Source: Antennarius striatus (Eukaryota; Chordata; Actinopteri; Lophiiformes; Antennariidae). Taken from it: DNA of 64,000 bases. The stretch's first letter is position 1; the number at the start of each line of letters is the position of its first letter. Below are positions 43,638 through 55,330 of the stretch, one piece after another. The notes under the pieces were generated by a model. It was not told the origin of the DNA. It did no database searches and worked only from the letters and a program-made list of their open reading frames with translations. Both the position numbers and the translations under genes were made by a program. The stretch lies in contig NC_090782.1 of the NCBI RefSeq assembly GCF_040054535.1, positions 18,776,501 through 18,840,500 on the forward strand. The letters run 5' to 3'.

Positions 43638-46600
43638 GTTTCTGAATTTTTTAAGACTATATACCCATGTTCAGTTCACTTTCTTGTGACGTTGCCCTTC
43701 GGTAAATACTTCATAGACAAATATGTAGAATTTCTGTAACTTGATCATCTGAGAAACATTGGAGAAAACGTTTGTGGTCTACTGCAACTGACTAAGGGTT
43801 AAACAATTACCATGCACTGACACCGAATAGCGTTATCTCTTCAATCTTGAGAGATTATATAACTTTCACAATAGTTCACAATAGTTTCTGCTAAAGTGCA
43901 CTGGTGCCAAGATGGTGTTAATGTTCTGTTTCAATGAATTTTAAATGAGAAAAGTGTGATACAGGAAATCCTTGTTAAACTGCCCAAAGCATCAAGGATA
44001 AGACACAAACCACTTATGTTGTTAAAGATAGATAACCTCATCCATTCAAGATTGACATCTCTCCCATTTTTAAAAAAACATTTTTAAATCCCGCTTCAAA
44101 GCAGTAATGTAATTGTCAGTGTTTGTGCGGTCGTCTGTCGTTCATCTGTTCGTTTGTTAGTCCACCAAATAGCTTCGCAACCGTTGCAAATAAAAAGATG
44201 AAACAAAAGGCAGATTACTTTAGCAGCAGAGGGGATGAAAATGAGATGATGACCTTGACATTGAGAAAACTAGGTCAAGGTCGAATTTCAACTTTTGTAC
44301 ACTCGGGAACCGGATAAGATATATAGACAAGGTAGAAGTCCTGAGGAATGTCTTTTGGGTATAAGATGTTCAATTCAACATTTCAATGCAGCAATGTTGA
44401 ATAATACGTTTTAATTTCTTTTTTTCAGAGTTCATTATATGCCTCCCCTGGCTCGTGGGGATCTTACTCTCAACAGGCTGGATACAGCATACACTGCCCT
44501 ATGCAATCTGGAAATCAGTAAGTTCATTTTTGTTTCATATGGAACTAAGAATGACATGAGCACATGAAAAGTGAAGACAGTGAGGTTTTGCTTGACGGCT
44601 GAGAATGTTTCTTAAGGTGAGCCATGTTCTGTGATAACAAAAGGCTCTAGGTTTCTGATTGAAGGCTTTAAGCCATTTATTACAACCCGTAGGAGTTTCA
44701 CACATAATGTCCCATCTGCCCATAACCCATCCTATTCTGTAGTCGTTATGCCTGTACTATTTGAGTTTAGTGTATCATCTGAATGTTATTCTAATGGTGT
44801 ATGCATATTTAATTACTTCATTGTTGCCTGGCCATATCCACATGGCTGTATTCCTCAAGTTTAGAGGATAATAAAATGAAGATAATTAAAAGAAATATGG
44901 TCTTTTGACACTCAGTGTTGATGTTTGCTCTTGTATGTAATGTAACAGCAATAAGACAAGTAAGCAAATAAATGAAATTATTACATTAATATTTATGTTC
45001 AATTTTGTTCATCTAACGGTCAGTACTGTAAGCGGGGCAACTGTAGGACTGACTTTGTTTTTTTGTTTTTTTTAAGCAGTTCAGGTTTTGCTGATTTCAG
45101 CATCTCTTTCTCGCCTGGTTCCTCGTGTTCTCTAGCTCTACCTGTACCTCTTTAATGACATTATTATACAGTAATTTTATAATTGATGACCTGGTTTTCA
45201 TGAGCAGCGCATTCAGTCAATCATTTCATATCCTTCCGCTCATGTTTGTTTTGTGAAAAATATAGTCTTTTATCTATTGAAGGAAACAGGAACCTTTCTT
45301 CAGGGTGCTATTGAGTAAGGGTTTTAGATTAATTTCTTTCTGCCCTCCCGTTTAAGGCGTTTTGTGTCATTCCCCTGTCGTCAGACTATAGGAAACATGT
45401 TGACTCAGCAACATCTCTTTCAGTGTCCAGTATGTTTTCAGTATGTAGGAAAACACAAAAATATTTACTGTAACTATTTTTCTAAACTTTTCTCTTTTCT
45501 CACATGGCTTCTGTGAAGCAGTACTTGTCTGTTTCCCATTTTTAAAAAAATATGTTTATATTAAGAATTTCAATTAAATTTCATTTACTGGATTGTTTAC
45601 ATGCATGTCATTTCCCGTGAAACCTGTTAAATAGAGTTACTCAGGGTGCGATTATGAGTATGGAAGCAAAAAAGAACTACAAGTTATGGTATTACTGGTA
45701 TTGGCAGTTCTATGTGAATGAATTGGTTTTATGTATGGGGGTGTTGGCATTAGGGATGAGCTGTGGAATTCTCTCTTTTTTGTGAAATTCTCATTATAAA
45801 CATAATAAGGCACAGTAAGGCAATTGTGAGGTTCATTCTTGTCTTGAAATCCACAGCATGATAAATATAATTGTCTTAAATTAATCCTAACGGTGCTATA
45901 CCAGCCAAAAGGAGAACCCTGCAAATTTCACATGGATGTATGGGTGAGAGATCATTGAGAACCGTCTAGTTGCTAGTTTCATCTGAAGTCTGCATGGGGG
46001 GGTGGGTGGAAGAAACTTGTGAAACCAGTGATGTGAGGTTTTACAGCTGTTGTGACCTCTGTCAATTTTCCAACTTTGAGTAGCCGTTTACACAACGACG
46101 TTTCACCGGAAACATGAAAACCTTTGTTGCATTTTGGCCATCAATTTGAGAACTGCATTTCAAGGGTTGTTGTGGTCTCCAAAGAACTTAAGAATATTAA
46201 TCAATGACTCAAAAAGGGAGACCCCAACATAGAAGGAGGACACCACAAAAATAAAAGTTAACCGTTTTATTAACATTTTCCCACAAGAACACAAGTTTGT
46301 AAATAATAAACAGCCCTTAAGGCAACTTAATTAGGGTACTTTACCAAATCAGAAGGGAGCTGGGGATGCCGGCAATCTCAAAAGAATGGAGGGGGAGAGC
46401 AGGCCACCCCCAATAGGGACATCGAAGCTGGCCCCTCTCCCTACCTAGCAAAACCAAATTAAAAACTAAAGACTAAACCAAAACCGGATCCTGGTCATCC
46501 CCAGGCCAAAGGAAGAAGAACTTAACTTAAAGAATCATGTCTGTGGGAGCTGTTGCTTGGTCTGTGTCTGTTGAGTGAATGCGCTGGCTGGCTTTTGTAG

Positions 46601-49600
46601 TAGACTGGTAATTGGGGGGGCAGTGATTAGGATCTGCTGCAGGTGTGTCAGCCTAATAAAAGAAGAGACGATGTTTAGTACAGTTAAGGAGGAGAAGTAG
46701 GGAGTGTGATGTCATGGCCATCTGCAACATGGGCCTCAAAGAAGAAACTTTTCAATATTCCAGACTGTTGAGACAACACAACTCAGCCACCAGAGGATGC
46801 TTCAACCCAGCAAACCCTGCCAACCTTCTAACCCTACCATCCATGGTGTTTTTTGTGAACACTTTGCTTATACATGGTTAAAATATGGCAAGTTTGACAA
46901 ACGTTACCTATTTAATTATTGTTGACATTTGTGCTCACTCCTCCCCGGAAACACGTTAATTGAATATCAAAAGCAACCACTTTGAAATACAGTGGATTTC
47001 TCGATAGGTTCGTCGTTACGTTTCTCTAACTTAATTATTGCTTATCAGCAATATGTGTTTTTTAGCCCAACTTTGAGTTTTTCATCTGTTTTTACAAAAT
47101 ATTTTTAACCTAGGGGGGGTGCAGAAATTGCTGGGTCATGGTAACTTTGAAGTATGTTTATAATTGAATGTGCTGCTATGTACAGTATATCTCAAGACTT
47201 GATCTGACTGGCTTACAGTCCTGTCATAGTCAGATTTTTTTTGAAACGCTAAACTGTTCAGAACATGTAAGTTTGTACCTAAGGATATTTTAAAAACCTG
47301 GCAGAAATGCCAGCTGTTTTGAGAAATACTTGTTTGTTTTGTTTTTTGTGCTTCAGACTCATTAGAGTTTCAAGGTTCTCCAATGACGACCTGACGAATC
47401 CCTAATGAAAAATTTTTTTCATGTTGATTTTACATTTCTGACTAGCGTTTTCAGCCATGTTTGCAACTCTGTGTGAATAGAGATAGTTTCAGAAACCGTG
47501 TGAGCACAGAAAATTTAAGAGACAACATCACCATTTTCAGTAAAAAAGAGCATCAGGTAAACACAGCCTAAATAGGTCAAAAGATCAACTCTTTGGCTTG
47601 GGGCCGGGAGTGGTTCGAGATCAATGCACCACTCCTTGTCTGTGCATTCCTTTAATTGACATCATCAGACCAGACATATTCTGCAAAGCTGTGTTCTCAA
47701 TCATTCAACCTGTTTTTCATCAAATGATAATCAGATCAATCTGATATGAAAGATGAGCAAAGACTTTTGGCTTGAATGTTAATAATAACCTGATGTTTTC
47801 AAGAAGACTAGAATTTCAACACCTTAGTAACCATTTAGGATAAGAGTAAAAGGTCCAACTGAATAAAAATGTCTAAATATGATAAAAACTAAAAAGGATT
47901 TTTGTCATGGGACTGCTGTTAATGTTATTATTAATTAAAGATAACACACAAAAACCCCAATATGAATCATGATTGTAATGTTGTGACGTAAGAGTGTGGT
48001 TAGTGTTTTTCAGATTAAGTCAGTGTAAAACAAATACCGCAGAAAACGGCTGGTTGTACTCGACACTTCTACGAATGTAGTTTTGTAATCAAAATCACGA
48101 TTTATCTATGGTTTTTATCACAAGAATGGTGATAAACACAGAGCGAGACTCGAACTGAGAACCGCCTTCTTTCACAGTAGTGAAAGAAAAGCAAAAGCAA
48201 CCTTATTGCATCGGTTAATGAATGACTGACATGCTTCTTTCACTTCAACATGATCTACTCATATGAGTGGCGTTAAAACCTCACTATGTCTCTGAATGCA
48301 TAAAGGTAGGGGAAGTAGCATGATGGCATGATGCCTGTACTACGTATTGTAATGTAATTGTAATTGTAATGTTCACTGAATGAATCAGTGCTGGGATTAT
48401 GAAACCGACTATGAGCCCTTATTATTTCTCCTTTTAGATGTGGAAAGTAGAATAAATCAAATTTTTGGCTGTAATTTGAAAAGTTCCAAAACATCAATAG
48501 AAAACTCAATACCAAAGCCGTAATATCATTTTTGAAAAGCACTTCAGGTGTCATCGGCAAATAAAGATTCTCAGTTATAAATAACTAATAAACAGCCATC
48601 CAGCTAATTGGCAGGTGACAACCAGGTATTAGTAAATTGTATGTTATTATATTCGTGGACAATGTAATGTGTTTTTATTCTGAAGAAGAGAATTAAACAT
48701 TATCAGGCAAATGATGATCTGTACAAAGCTGCAGGCTGTATACAACATTCAGCCGATCAGCTGTCACATCACTGTTCGTTGAAGGGATGTGGCTTGGGGG
48801 AATTTCCAACTTGAGTGATTTTTATTAGTTATCATCACTAATGATCATTCTGAGAACTGAATAATCCACTGCTACTGATTTTGCTATGCTCAAATTTCAT
48901 TTCACCGCTCATTATGACTATAAACATATTCAAATTTTTTCATTTTAAAATTAAGCTGAATATACGTCATCATTTTTTTTTTGTCAGTAACCACCTGAAT
49001 GAGAATTATTGACTAATGTGACCCATGGCATTAAATGGAACACTGAATGCCAAGTAAAGAGATCATCTTTTTTCGCAAGTGAATTGCTGTAATAGGGATA
49101 GATGTGAGACAGAATCTGCACCTCTCTTGTGGAGCAGGAGAGTAGGCAATGTGTTCATGTAGGCGGCGTGATGAAGAGCGAGCCACAAGGAGCCGCCAGT
49201 GATTCATTCATGGTAAATAATTGTATGGATTTCAAAGGCAATAAATGTTCATTATCATTGAGGTTTACAGGCTGCTACGGGGCCAAAGGTATTTTTTTTT
49301 CCCAAACAGTATCAACTGTGTTGATGAATGGAGCCGAGCAGGAAGAAAAAGGCGAGTCATCACTTTTGGAATAGAAGTGTTGTACGTTAGAGATAGCAGC
49401 TTCTCAAGTCAGGCCCAGAGTGAAGTCTGAGTCTGTTGTTAGGTACTGTTTTGGTGCTCTCAGGTTGCATGTAGATCACCTTGTAATTTCACATACCTAA
49501 TTTTCACTTAAGAAAACTTTTTTTTTTAAAGTTTTCAACATGACTTGAAACATGATGATTTTAATCATGATTTTAAATAATAACATCCATCCACATCATA

Positions 49601-50713
49601 ATTTGTGTGGGCAATATTGGGCAATATTTTTGTAATTTGAAAACATCCTAAAATTACTTGACCAATGAAAATGAACATGTATGGACACGTCATGAAGTTC
49701 TACCCCTTTCTGCAATTGGATCCAAATCCAAAAACCAATGTGGGAGATAAAAAATGGATTTGTAGTACAATTTGAATCACAGTCTGGATCCTCAGGTGTA
49801 GATTGATGCCCTCCTTATAGTGATACAAACTTGAAGTGTCACATTGTATACATATACTAATGTCCCCATTTCTTCTTTCAGAGAGAAGAAATATTGGTAG
49901 AAATTGCTGAAACACTGATTCTGTTTTCACATTGTCTACTATGTTCTAGATTTAACTGCAGTTACATTTGTTTAGCTCGTTTATCTCATTCATGGTTCCC
50001 AAATTCCATCTATCCAATGATCAAATGATGTTTTCTATCAAGAACAAAAGTGATCAAACCCTCCTCCTTAATTTAATCTTGTTCGCCTTTCTGGACTAAA
50101 GAAAACAATCACAGGAGTCATGTTGTCATAGATCAGCTTCTTTCTTAAGGCTGCTCTCTCACCCTCATGGTGTGATTTGAATTTAAATCAATCAGTCATG
50201 ATTGCTGGCCCATGGTTGAGAACACCAAGCCACGTCGTGTGAATAACTCTGCCTTGGGTCAATCCCTATGAACCTGACACCATGATTGGAAGAATGGAAA
50301 ATGGGATGTTAATGTTTTAATGTTTAGTGAAGATTAAAGTATTCACTTAACATTACCCTCTGCTGTGGATCTTAATCTTGATGTAATGTAACATAAGATG
50401 CTTTCAAGCAACCTTTTCATTTTTCTATGGGTTTCCCTATTGTACTTTAAGAGAAGGTTGTGGTTGCACTTAGAAACACAACAGTGTAAATTTCCCTGGC
50501 TGCAAGCGGTGAAAACAAAATGAAAAGTAACAATTTTACTTGGATAGGTAGTGGGTAAACTGGACTAACTAAACCTCTTCTCCCTCCAGGCAATACCACT
50601 TGAACAGTAGCAACACCACCGCCAATACAGATCTGCACATGGATATGTACTCGGGCTTCCCAGACGTGGACTTTTCCAGCCTCAACCTCCCACGGAATGG
50701 AGATTTCCCCCAG
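43557..50713 (+). CDS. Unidentified gene, N-terminal part (3 coding exons)
   Basis: Exons 43557-43637, 44429-44517 and 50590-50713 join in phase to give 98 residues. The product starts MDGKNYLHPEGPQLDSSLFS, continues through SSLYASPGSWGSYSQQAGYS, and ends LNLPRNGDFPQ. The start codon has a good context (GGCCATGG) and lies 8 bases inside its exon, after a noncoding leader. All donors and acceptors are GT-AG with good pyrimidine tracts. The product is rich in Ser, Asn, Gly, Gln and Tyr, is probably disordered, and has no membrane segment or signal peptide. That suits the N-terminus of a nuclear regulator, but I do not recognise the family. The last exon ends in phase 0, so the gene must continue 3'. 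Long introns and a distant CpG promoter fit a developmental regulator. Confidence 0.65.
44095..44330 (+). repeat. Dispersed repeat, copy 2
   Basis: Diverged copy of the repeat at 11690-11905, in the same orientation. It ends AACTAGGTCAAGGTCGAATT, then a CCGGATAAGATATAT segment, and lies just before the second coding exon of the plus-strand gene. Confidence 0.75.
44429..44517 (+). CDS. Unidentified gene, second coding exon
   Basis: Codes for SSLYASPGSWGSYSQQAGYS, then IHCPMQSGN. The acceptor has a long T tract (TTTCTTTTTTTCAG) and the donor is the strong GTAAGT. The other two frames also stay open over part of the exon, but only this one matches the neighbouring phases. Confidence 0.68.
46205..46850. 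repeat. Possible dispersed element of unknown class
   Basis: The composition shifts to a G/C- and A-rich texture. Phrases such as AACAGCCCTTAAGGCAACTT, CTGGGGATGCCGGCAATCTC and CCACCCCCAATAGGGACATC look like a copied retroelement LTR or UTR. It has no long open frame, and neither terminal repeats nor a target duplication were found. Confidence 0.3.
49120..49290. promoter_or_regulatory. Candidate conserved noncoding element
   Basis: A stretch of high complexity and balanced base use, around GGCGGCGTGATGAAGAGCGA and CAGGCTGCTACGGGGCCAAA, within AT-rich intron. A 60-residue open frame crosses it but has no splice support. Confidence 0.3.
50590..50713 (+). CDS. Unidentified gene, third coding exon
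   Basis: Completes a Gln codon, then codes for QYHLNSSNTTANTDLHMDMY and SGFPDVDFSSLNLPRNGDFPQ. Acceptor CCCTCCAG, donor CAG/GTTTGT. The acidic-aromatic stretch YSGFPDVDFSSL could be an activation-type motif, but this is speculation. Confidence 0.7.
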
Positions 50714-53214
50714 GTTTGTTTGTCATCCATGTTGTATCTGAACTGACAACATACCAGACAATCCTAGAATGCAATTTACATCATCCCAAAATAAATACTG
50801 GCCTACAAATTTGTGAAGAGATGGTTTAACCACCTCATGGTTTAATTGGTGGTTTAATTGATGGTTTAATTCACACTTTTAGCATTATGTTCTGAAAGGC
50901 TATCTCTGTTCCTTTGTTATACTTTTCTTGTTGTGGCTTGTGGTGACTCCAGAAAATTTCCTTGGTGGTCACTGCCCATTTGTGATTGTTTAATTAATCT
51001 ATTAACACCCAGATGGTTTTAAGGAAAATGCAAAGTCCCTACTCAGAACTTCCACTCCCAGAATTATGGGGCACCTTACTTCCCATCTGTCTGTCTCGTA
51101 CTTGCTTATCAGTGGGGAGGCCATACCTCCTACCCACTTCTTTTATCCTGTCTTTTTTGTGTACTCAGCTTTCCTAAACTGACCACAGGGCAGCCTGATT
51201 AAAGGCCTTTGTTGTCTAGACTCCTACAATAGTACCCACCCCATTCCTGTCACGTAGCATGTCATTAATAAGACTCTGTAATTTAATGCTTTTCAACAGC
51301 CTATTCATAGTACACCTTCAAAAATCACTCCAATTGAAAATAATTTTTCTAAAAAATATCAGTCAAGCTTTGATTGAGTACACAAGTTTTGAGTGCCTTT
51401 GTGATAATCCCCATCTTGAAGGAGATGCAACTATTGGTCCAATCACAAGGAAGGCAATGGTGCAAACTTCTGGTCATTCATATATTTACATACCACCCCA
51501 GATGACTGTTCTATCGTTTGCATTTCTGTGAATATTGTGTCTATCCACCCAGATCCATATTGTTAAAATCATAGGAGTGGATAGTAATGACACAGACCAA
51601 AGAGTTTCTAAATTGTCACCCATTTTAAATATGCTTGAAAGGGGCAATCATTGGTTACCAAGCAGACTTGTTGTAACCTATGATTAGCCTGGGTGATGGT
51701 AGGAAGGGTATCTGCTGTTCTGGTCTCAGTTCAACATAAAGCCAATGAAGTAAATAATAACAGATAATAAGATATATAAAATAACAAGATATAGTATAAG
51801 ATGTGACACCAATCGCATTGAAAAAAAACTTACTTTGATAGTCAATTTTTAAGGCTTTTATTGGATGGTACTATTTCATCATTTCATTTTGAACTAGTGT
51901 TCACCTGTTTTTTGATTTCTTGCCCAATGTTAAGGAGTACATACTAATGTAACTAAAATTAAAGAGGTTCTGTGGGTTATACAAAATCCAAGGCATTAAA
52001 TTAATTTCAAAATGCCATCTACCTCAGAGACAAATATCTCATAACCACAGTAATTAAAACTGAAACTACTGCTAGCTGCACAGTTAGTCATCTCTAAGAC
52101 ATAACTCATCGACCCATTTCAATTGAAAGACAAACTTAAAGGCCTCCTACTATCTTAGAATGACACGCTTAGACCAAACTAGTATGATTTCTATAAAAAT
52201 CACATAGGCTCAGGTTTGAGACAATGAAACGAAGTCAGTGAGAAGCAAAAAATAAGCCTCTGAGAAGCAATAAGCAAGAAAAAAAAAACAATTACATAAT
52301 TTCATTCAGGAGTCTAGATTATTGTTCATATCCAATGCTGAATCTACTAGACAGCATTACAGTAATACTTTCTGCATTTCATTCACCAGACAGCATATTA
52401 ATAATAATTTTTGCATTTCATTAACTTGAATGCAGAAGGGAATGTCATTCTTTCTACTAGAAAGGTAGACCTCTAGTAGAAACCTTCAAATGAGTTAATT
52501 GACTAATATGATTTACTTCAGTGTGCAGAAGCTCAGCAAACACAGTCTGACAGCCGAGGGCTCCAGGCTGTTTTACCAACATCATTATTATGTCGCTGGC
52601 AAAATAACACATGGAAGTTTTGGATGTGAGTTATATCAACATTTACAGTCATTTAAAGTCAGAGAATATTTACATATACAGTATAATGTAATATTGTATT
52701 CGTGATTTGTGACATTTGGATTTCCATTTTGAAGGTATACAGTGTTTTTATGTACCACTACCTCCCTTCACATGTCCTGTAGTTGACAACAGTTTAAAAG
52801 GAGACACAAACAGACATAAAAGTGCAAACAAGAGTTTCCTTTCATGCTTGTTTACAAGTCTGTGAATGATTTTGATGAATTTAAGTAAAATGAAGTAGCT
52901 GTATTTTTAAGCTGTGGGGATTTCAGGTACAAAGTCGGTAGTATGTGATGTGTCATGCTCGTCACCTGTGCTTTAGTTATTGCATGGATCTAATGATTCA
53001 TGTGGGGTTTCCCTACTTTTTGTGTGCCTGTTTCAGCCTGTCTGGATACAGATTTCTTCCTTAGAAATAATAATGCAGGTTGACAGCTATGAATTATGTG
53101 GTTCTCTGTCTACGTATTCAGAAATGTATAGCTGCACGAGTTGTCATTTCTACGTGGTTTAATTTTGGACTCTTATTGTGTGTGAGAGATTTTGCTTGTT
53201 GTGCTTTTACAGCT

Positions 53215-53470
53215 GGCTGTTCTGGTTTTTGACAGCCACCATATGAGGCATGCAGAGGAAATGTAAGCCACTGGGTCATCATGACTAATCCGCCAGCGCA
53301 ACCCTTCCGTTTTCATCTTTTATATTTGTCCATGCCTTGATCACCATGGCAACTCAACCAGGCCCATTTTTCCCCTTTATCTGTACACATTCAGATCAGC
53401 TCAGCTTTCTTTGCGCTGTTGAACAGGGACAACACTGAAGACTGCCTGAAACTGTTGACGTAGCTTTCAG
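53215..53470. promoter_or_regulatory. Candidate conserved noncoding block
   Basis: A non-repetitive stretch with balanced composition, including GACTAATCCGCCAGCGCAAC and CATGGCAACTCAACCAGGCC. Called on texture only. Confidence 0.2.
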
Positions 53471-55195
53471 TTTGTCAGGTGACTGCCATGTTTTTCTCGG
53501 ATATGTCCCCGTTTTTGCTCCAACTGTAGGGCCATTGAGGAAATCTCTTCTGGTTTGCACCACTTCCCACACGGTTTGTTTATGCAGTTCAGCAGACTCT
53601 GTTGGAGCTCACTCCTATTAATGTAAGGAATCACACTGTGGACTGGATGTTTATCTCTAGATTTTTGCTATGAAGGAAAACTGAAATATTTCTTCTTGTA
53701 AGAACTCCAGTTACTCCTGTTTGAAACTTTGAGACTTTTACTTAGTTTATCAGTTAATCATTATACTGTGTGTCTGTTCTTAGGAACTGAAATGAAAATC
53801 ATGGCAACTAAATTATTATGTGGATGCTGCTTTTTTAGTTACAGTACATTTACTTGATTTAGATAGACATTAATTCATATGAACATACTTAAGTTATAGA
53901 ATTTTCCAGCTCTTAGTATTTTATTAATTTTATTTTGTAGGTAGCTGTATGTAAAAATCAAATGTAAGTGGGAAACGGCTCTATTTTATAGAACATATTT
54001 CATTATATTTATAATGTTAAAACCAAATTTACATAGTTCTTCACAGGAGCTTATCCAGAAAGAGCAGTTGCACTTTAGATTATTGTTGAGGTTATTTAGA
54101 AACTAAAGGCAAGATAATCAGTGGACAAACTTTGAAAAACAAACAGAATTAAGTGAGAAAAAAATGAATGAAAGAGCTGGACAAATGTAAAAAATTTTAT
54201 GAAGAGGATCAGTGAAGACAAAGTTATTGGATGAGCAAATAATAGAAGATATTGATTGACTTCAGTGGCTAACCTACAATAGGGAAGAGTACTTTAATAA
54301 CACACTTACTGTATACTCGTGCAGTACATACACACTCACAAAGACACGTGTACTCATGGTGTACTGTCTTCATTTTATATGCGTTCTCTGTGTGGTTCGT
54401 CTCACTATCACACATGTACTGCTGCACTTCTAGGAAGATTTAACTTGCTTCAAGACTGCTTTGGCAGCTTATTTCACTTTTGTTTTTGGTCTATTCTGAA
54501 TGGCTGTAGAGCAGCTGTCAGCTGAGGGGCAGACTTTTACAAATATATTTTCATCATATTATTACAGCTTGATCATTGTGTCATCTAGTTAATTATGATG
54601 ATAACACTCTACCACACACTCACAAGGTGTATCGACAATGAACCAGGTAATTTCTGGCAAGCACAGTCAATACAATGCAGTCAATTTTCTGTCAAATGAC
54701 AGAGAAAAATTTAGCTTGTTCACCCAAAAAGAAAAATACCAACTCACGTGACCTTTGGCTAATTCAAGTCACATGCTGCTCAGTGCTGATTGGCTGAAAT
54801 GGCTGCATGTATCTCCAAAAGCAGCCGCCTTCTAGACACAGTTCCTGGAACAGCCAGCACTATTCAACATGATCACATGCTATGTGTCCAAAACCAATGC
54901 TGCATGGCCGTAAGATACATCCAGGACAGATACAGGTCAGTTGATGTAACAGACACGAATCAGACATGATGAAACAACACCAGCAAAAATAAAAACAAAA
55001 TCCTTGTACTTTCATTTCTGAGAATCCCTGGGATCGAAAAAGCATATTTGTTGAATATTGCCACAATGACAAGATATTGCAGTTCAGCTAAAAATAAGCA
55101 GTGTGGAATGAATGCAGATATAGAGAACAGCAATAAACAATAGTAAGTTTCTAGCTCTGTCAGTGAACAGATGATATAATTGAGTCCCTGAGGGG

Positions 55196-55330
55196 CCTTG
55201 TGCTTGTTTTATTTTTTATTTTATATATGTATTTATTTTATATATGTTTTTATTTTATTTTATTTTTTTAAATAAAGAAAGTAAACTTTATTAATTATTT
55301 TATTTTTATTACCTTATTTATTTTTACTTT
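55196..55330. repeat. TTTTATTTTA-type low-complexity tract
   Basis: Almost wholly A and T, built from TTTTATT and TATATATG units. Confidence 0.85.

Larger units (their letters stand above)
44518..50589. other. Intron of the unidentified plus-strand gene
   Basis: About 6 kb. It holds a possible dispersed repeat at about 46205-46850 and a candidate conserved noncoding block at about 49120-49290. Otherwise AT-rich with no recognised exon. Confidence 0.5.
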
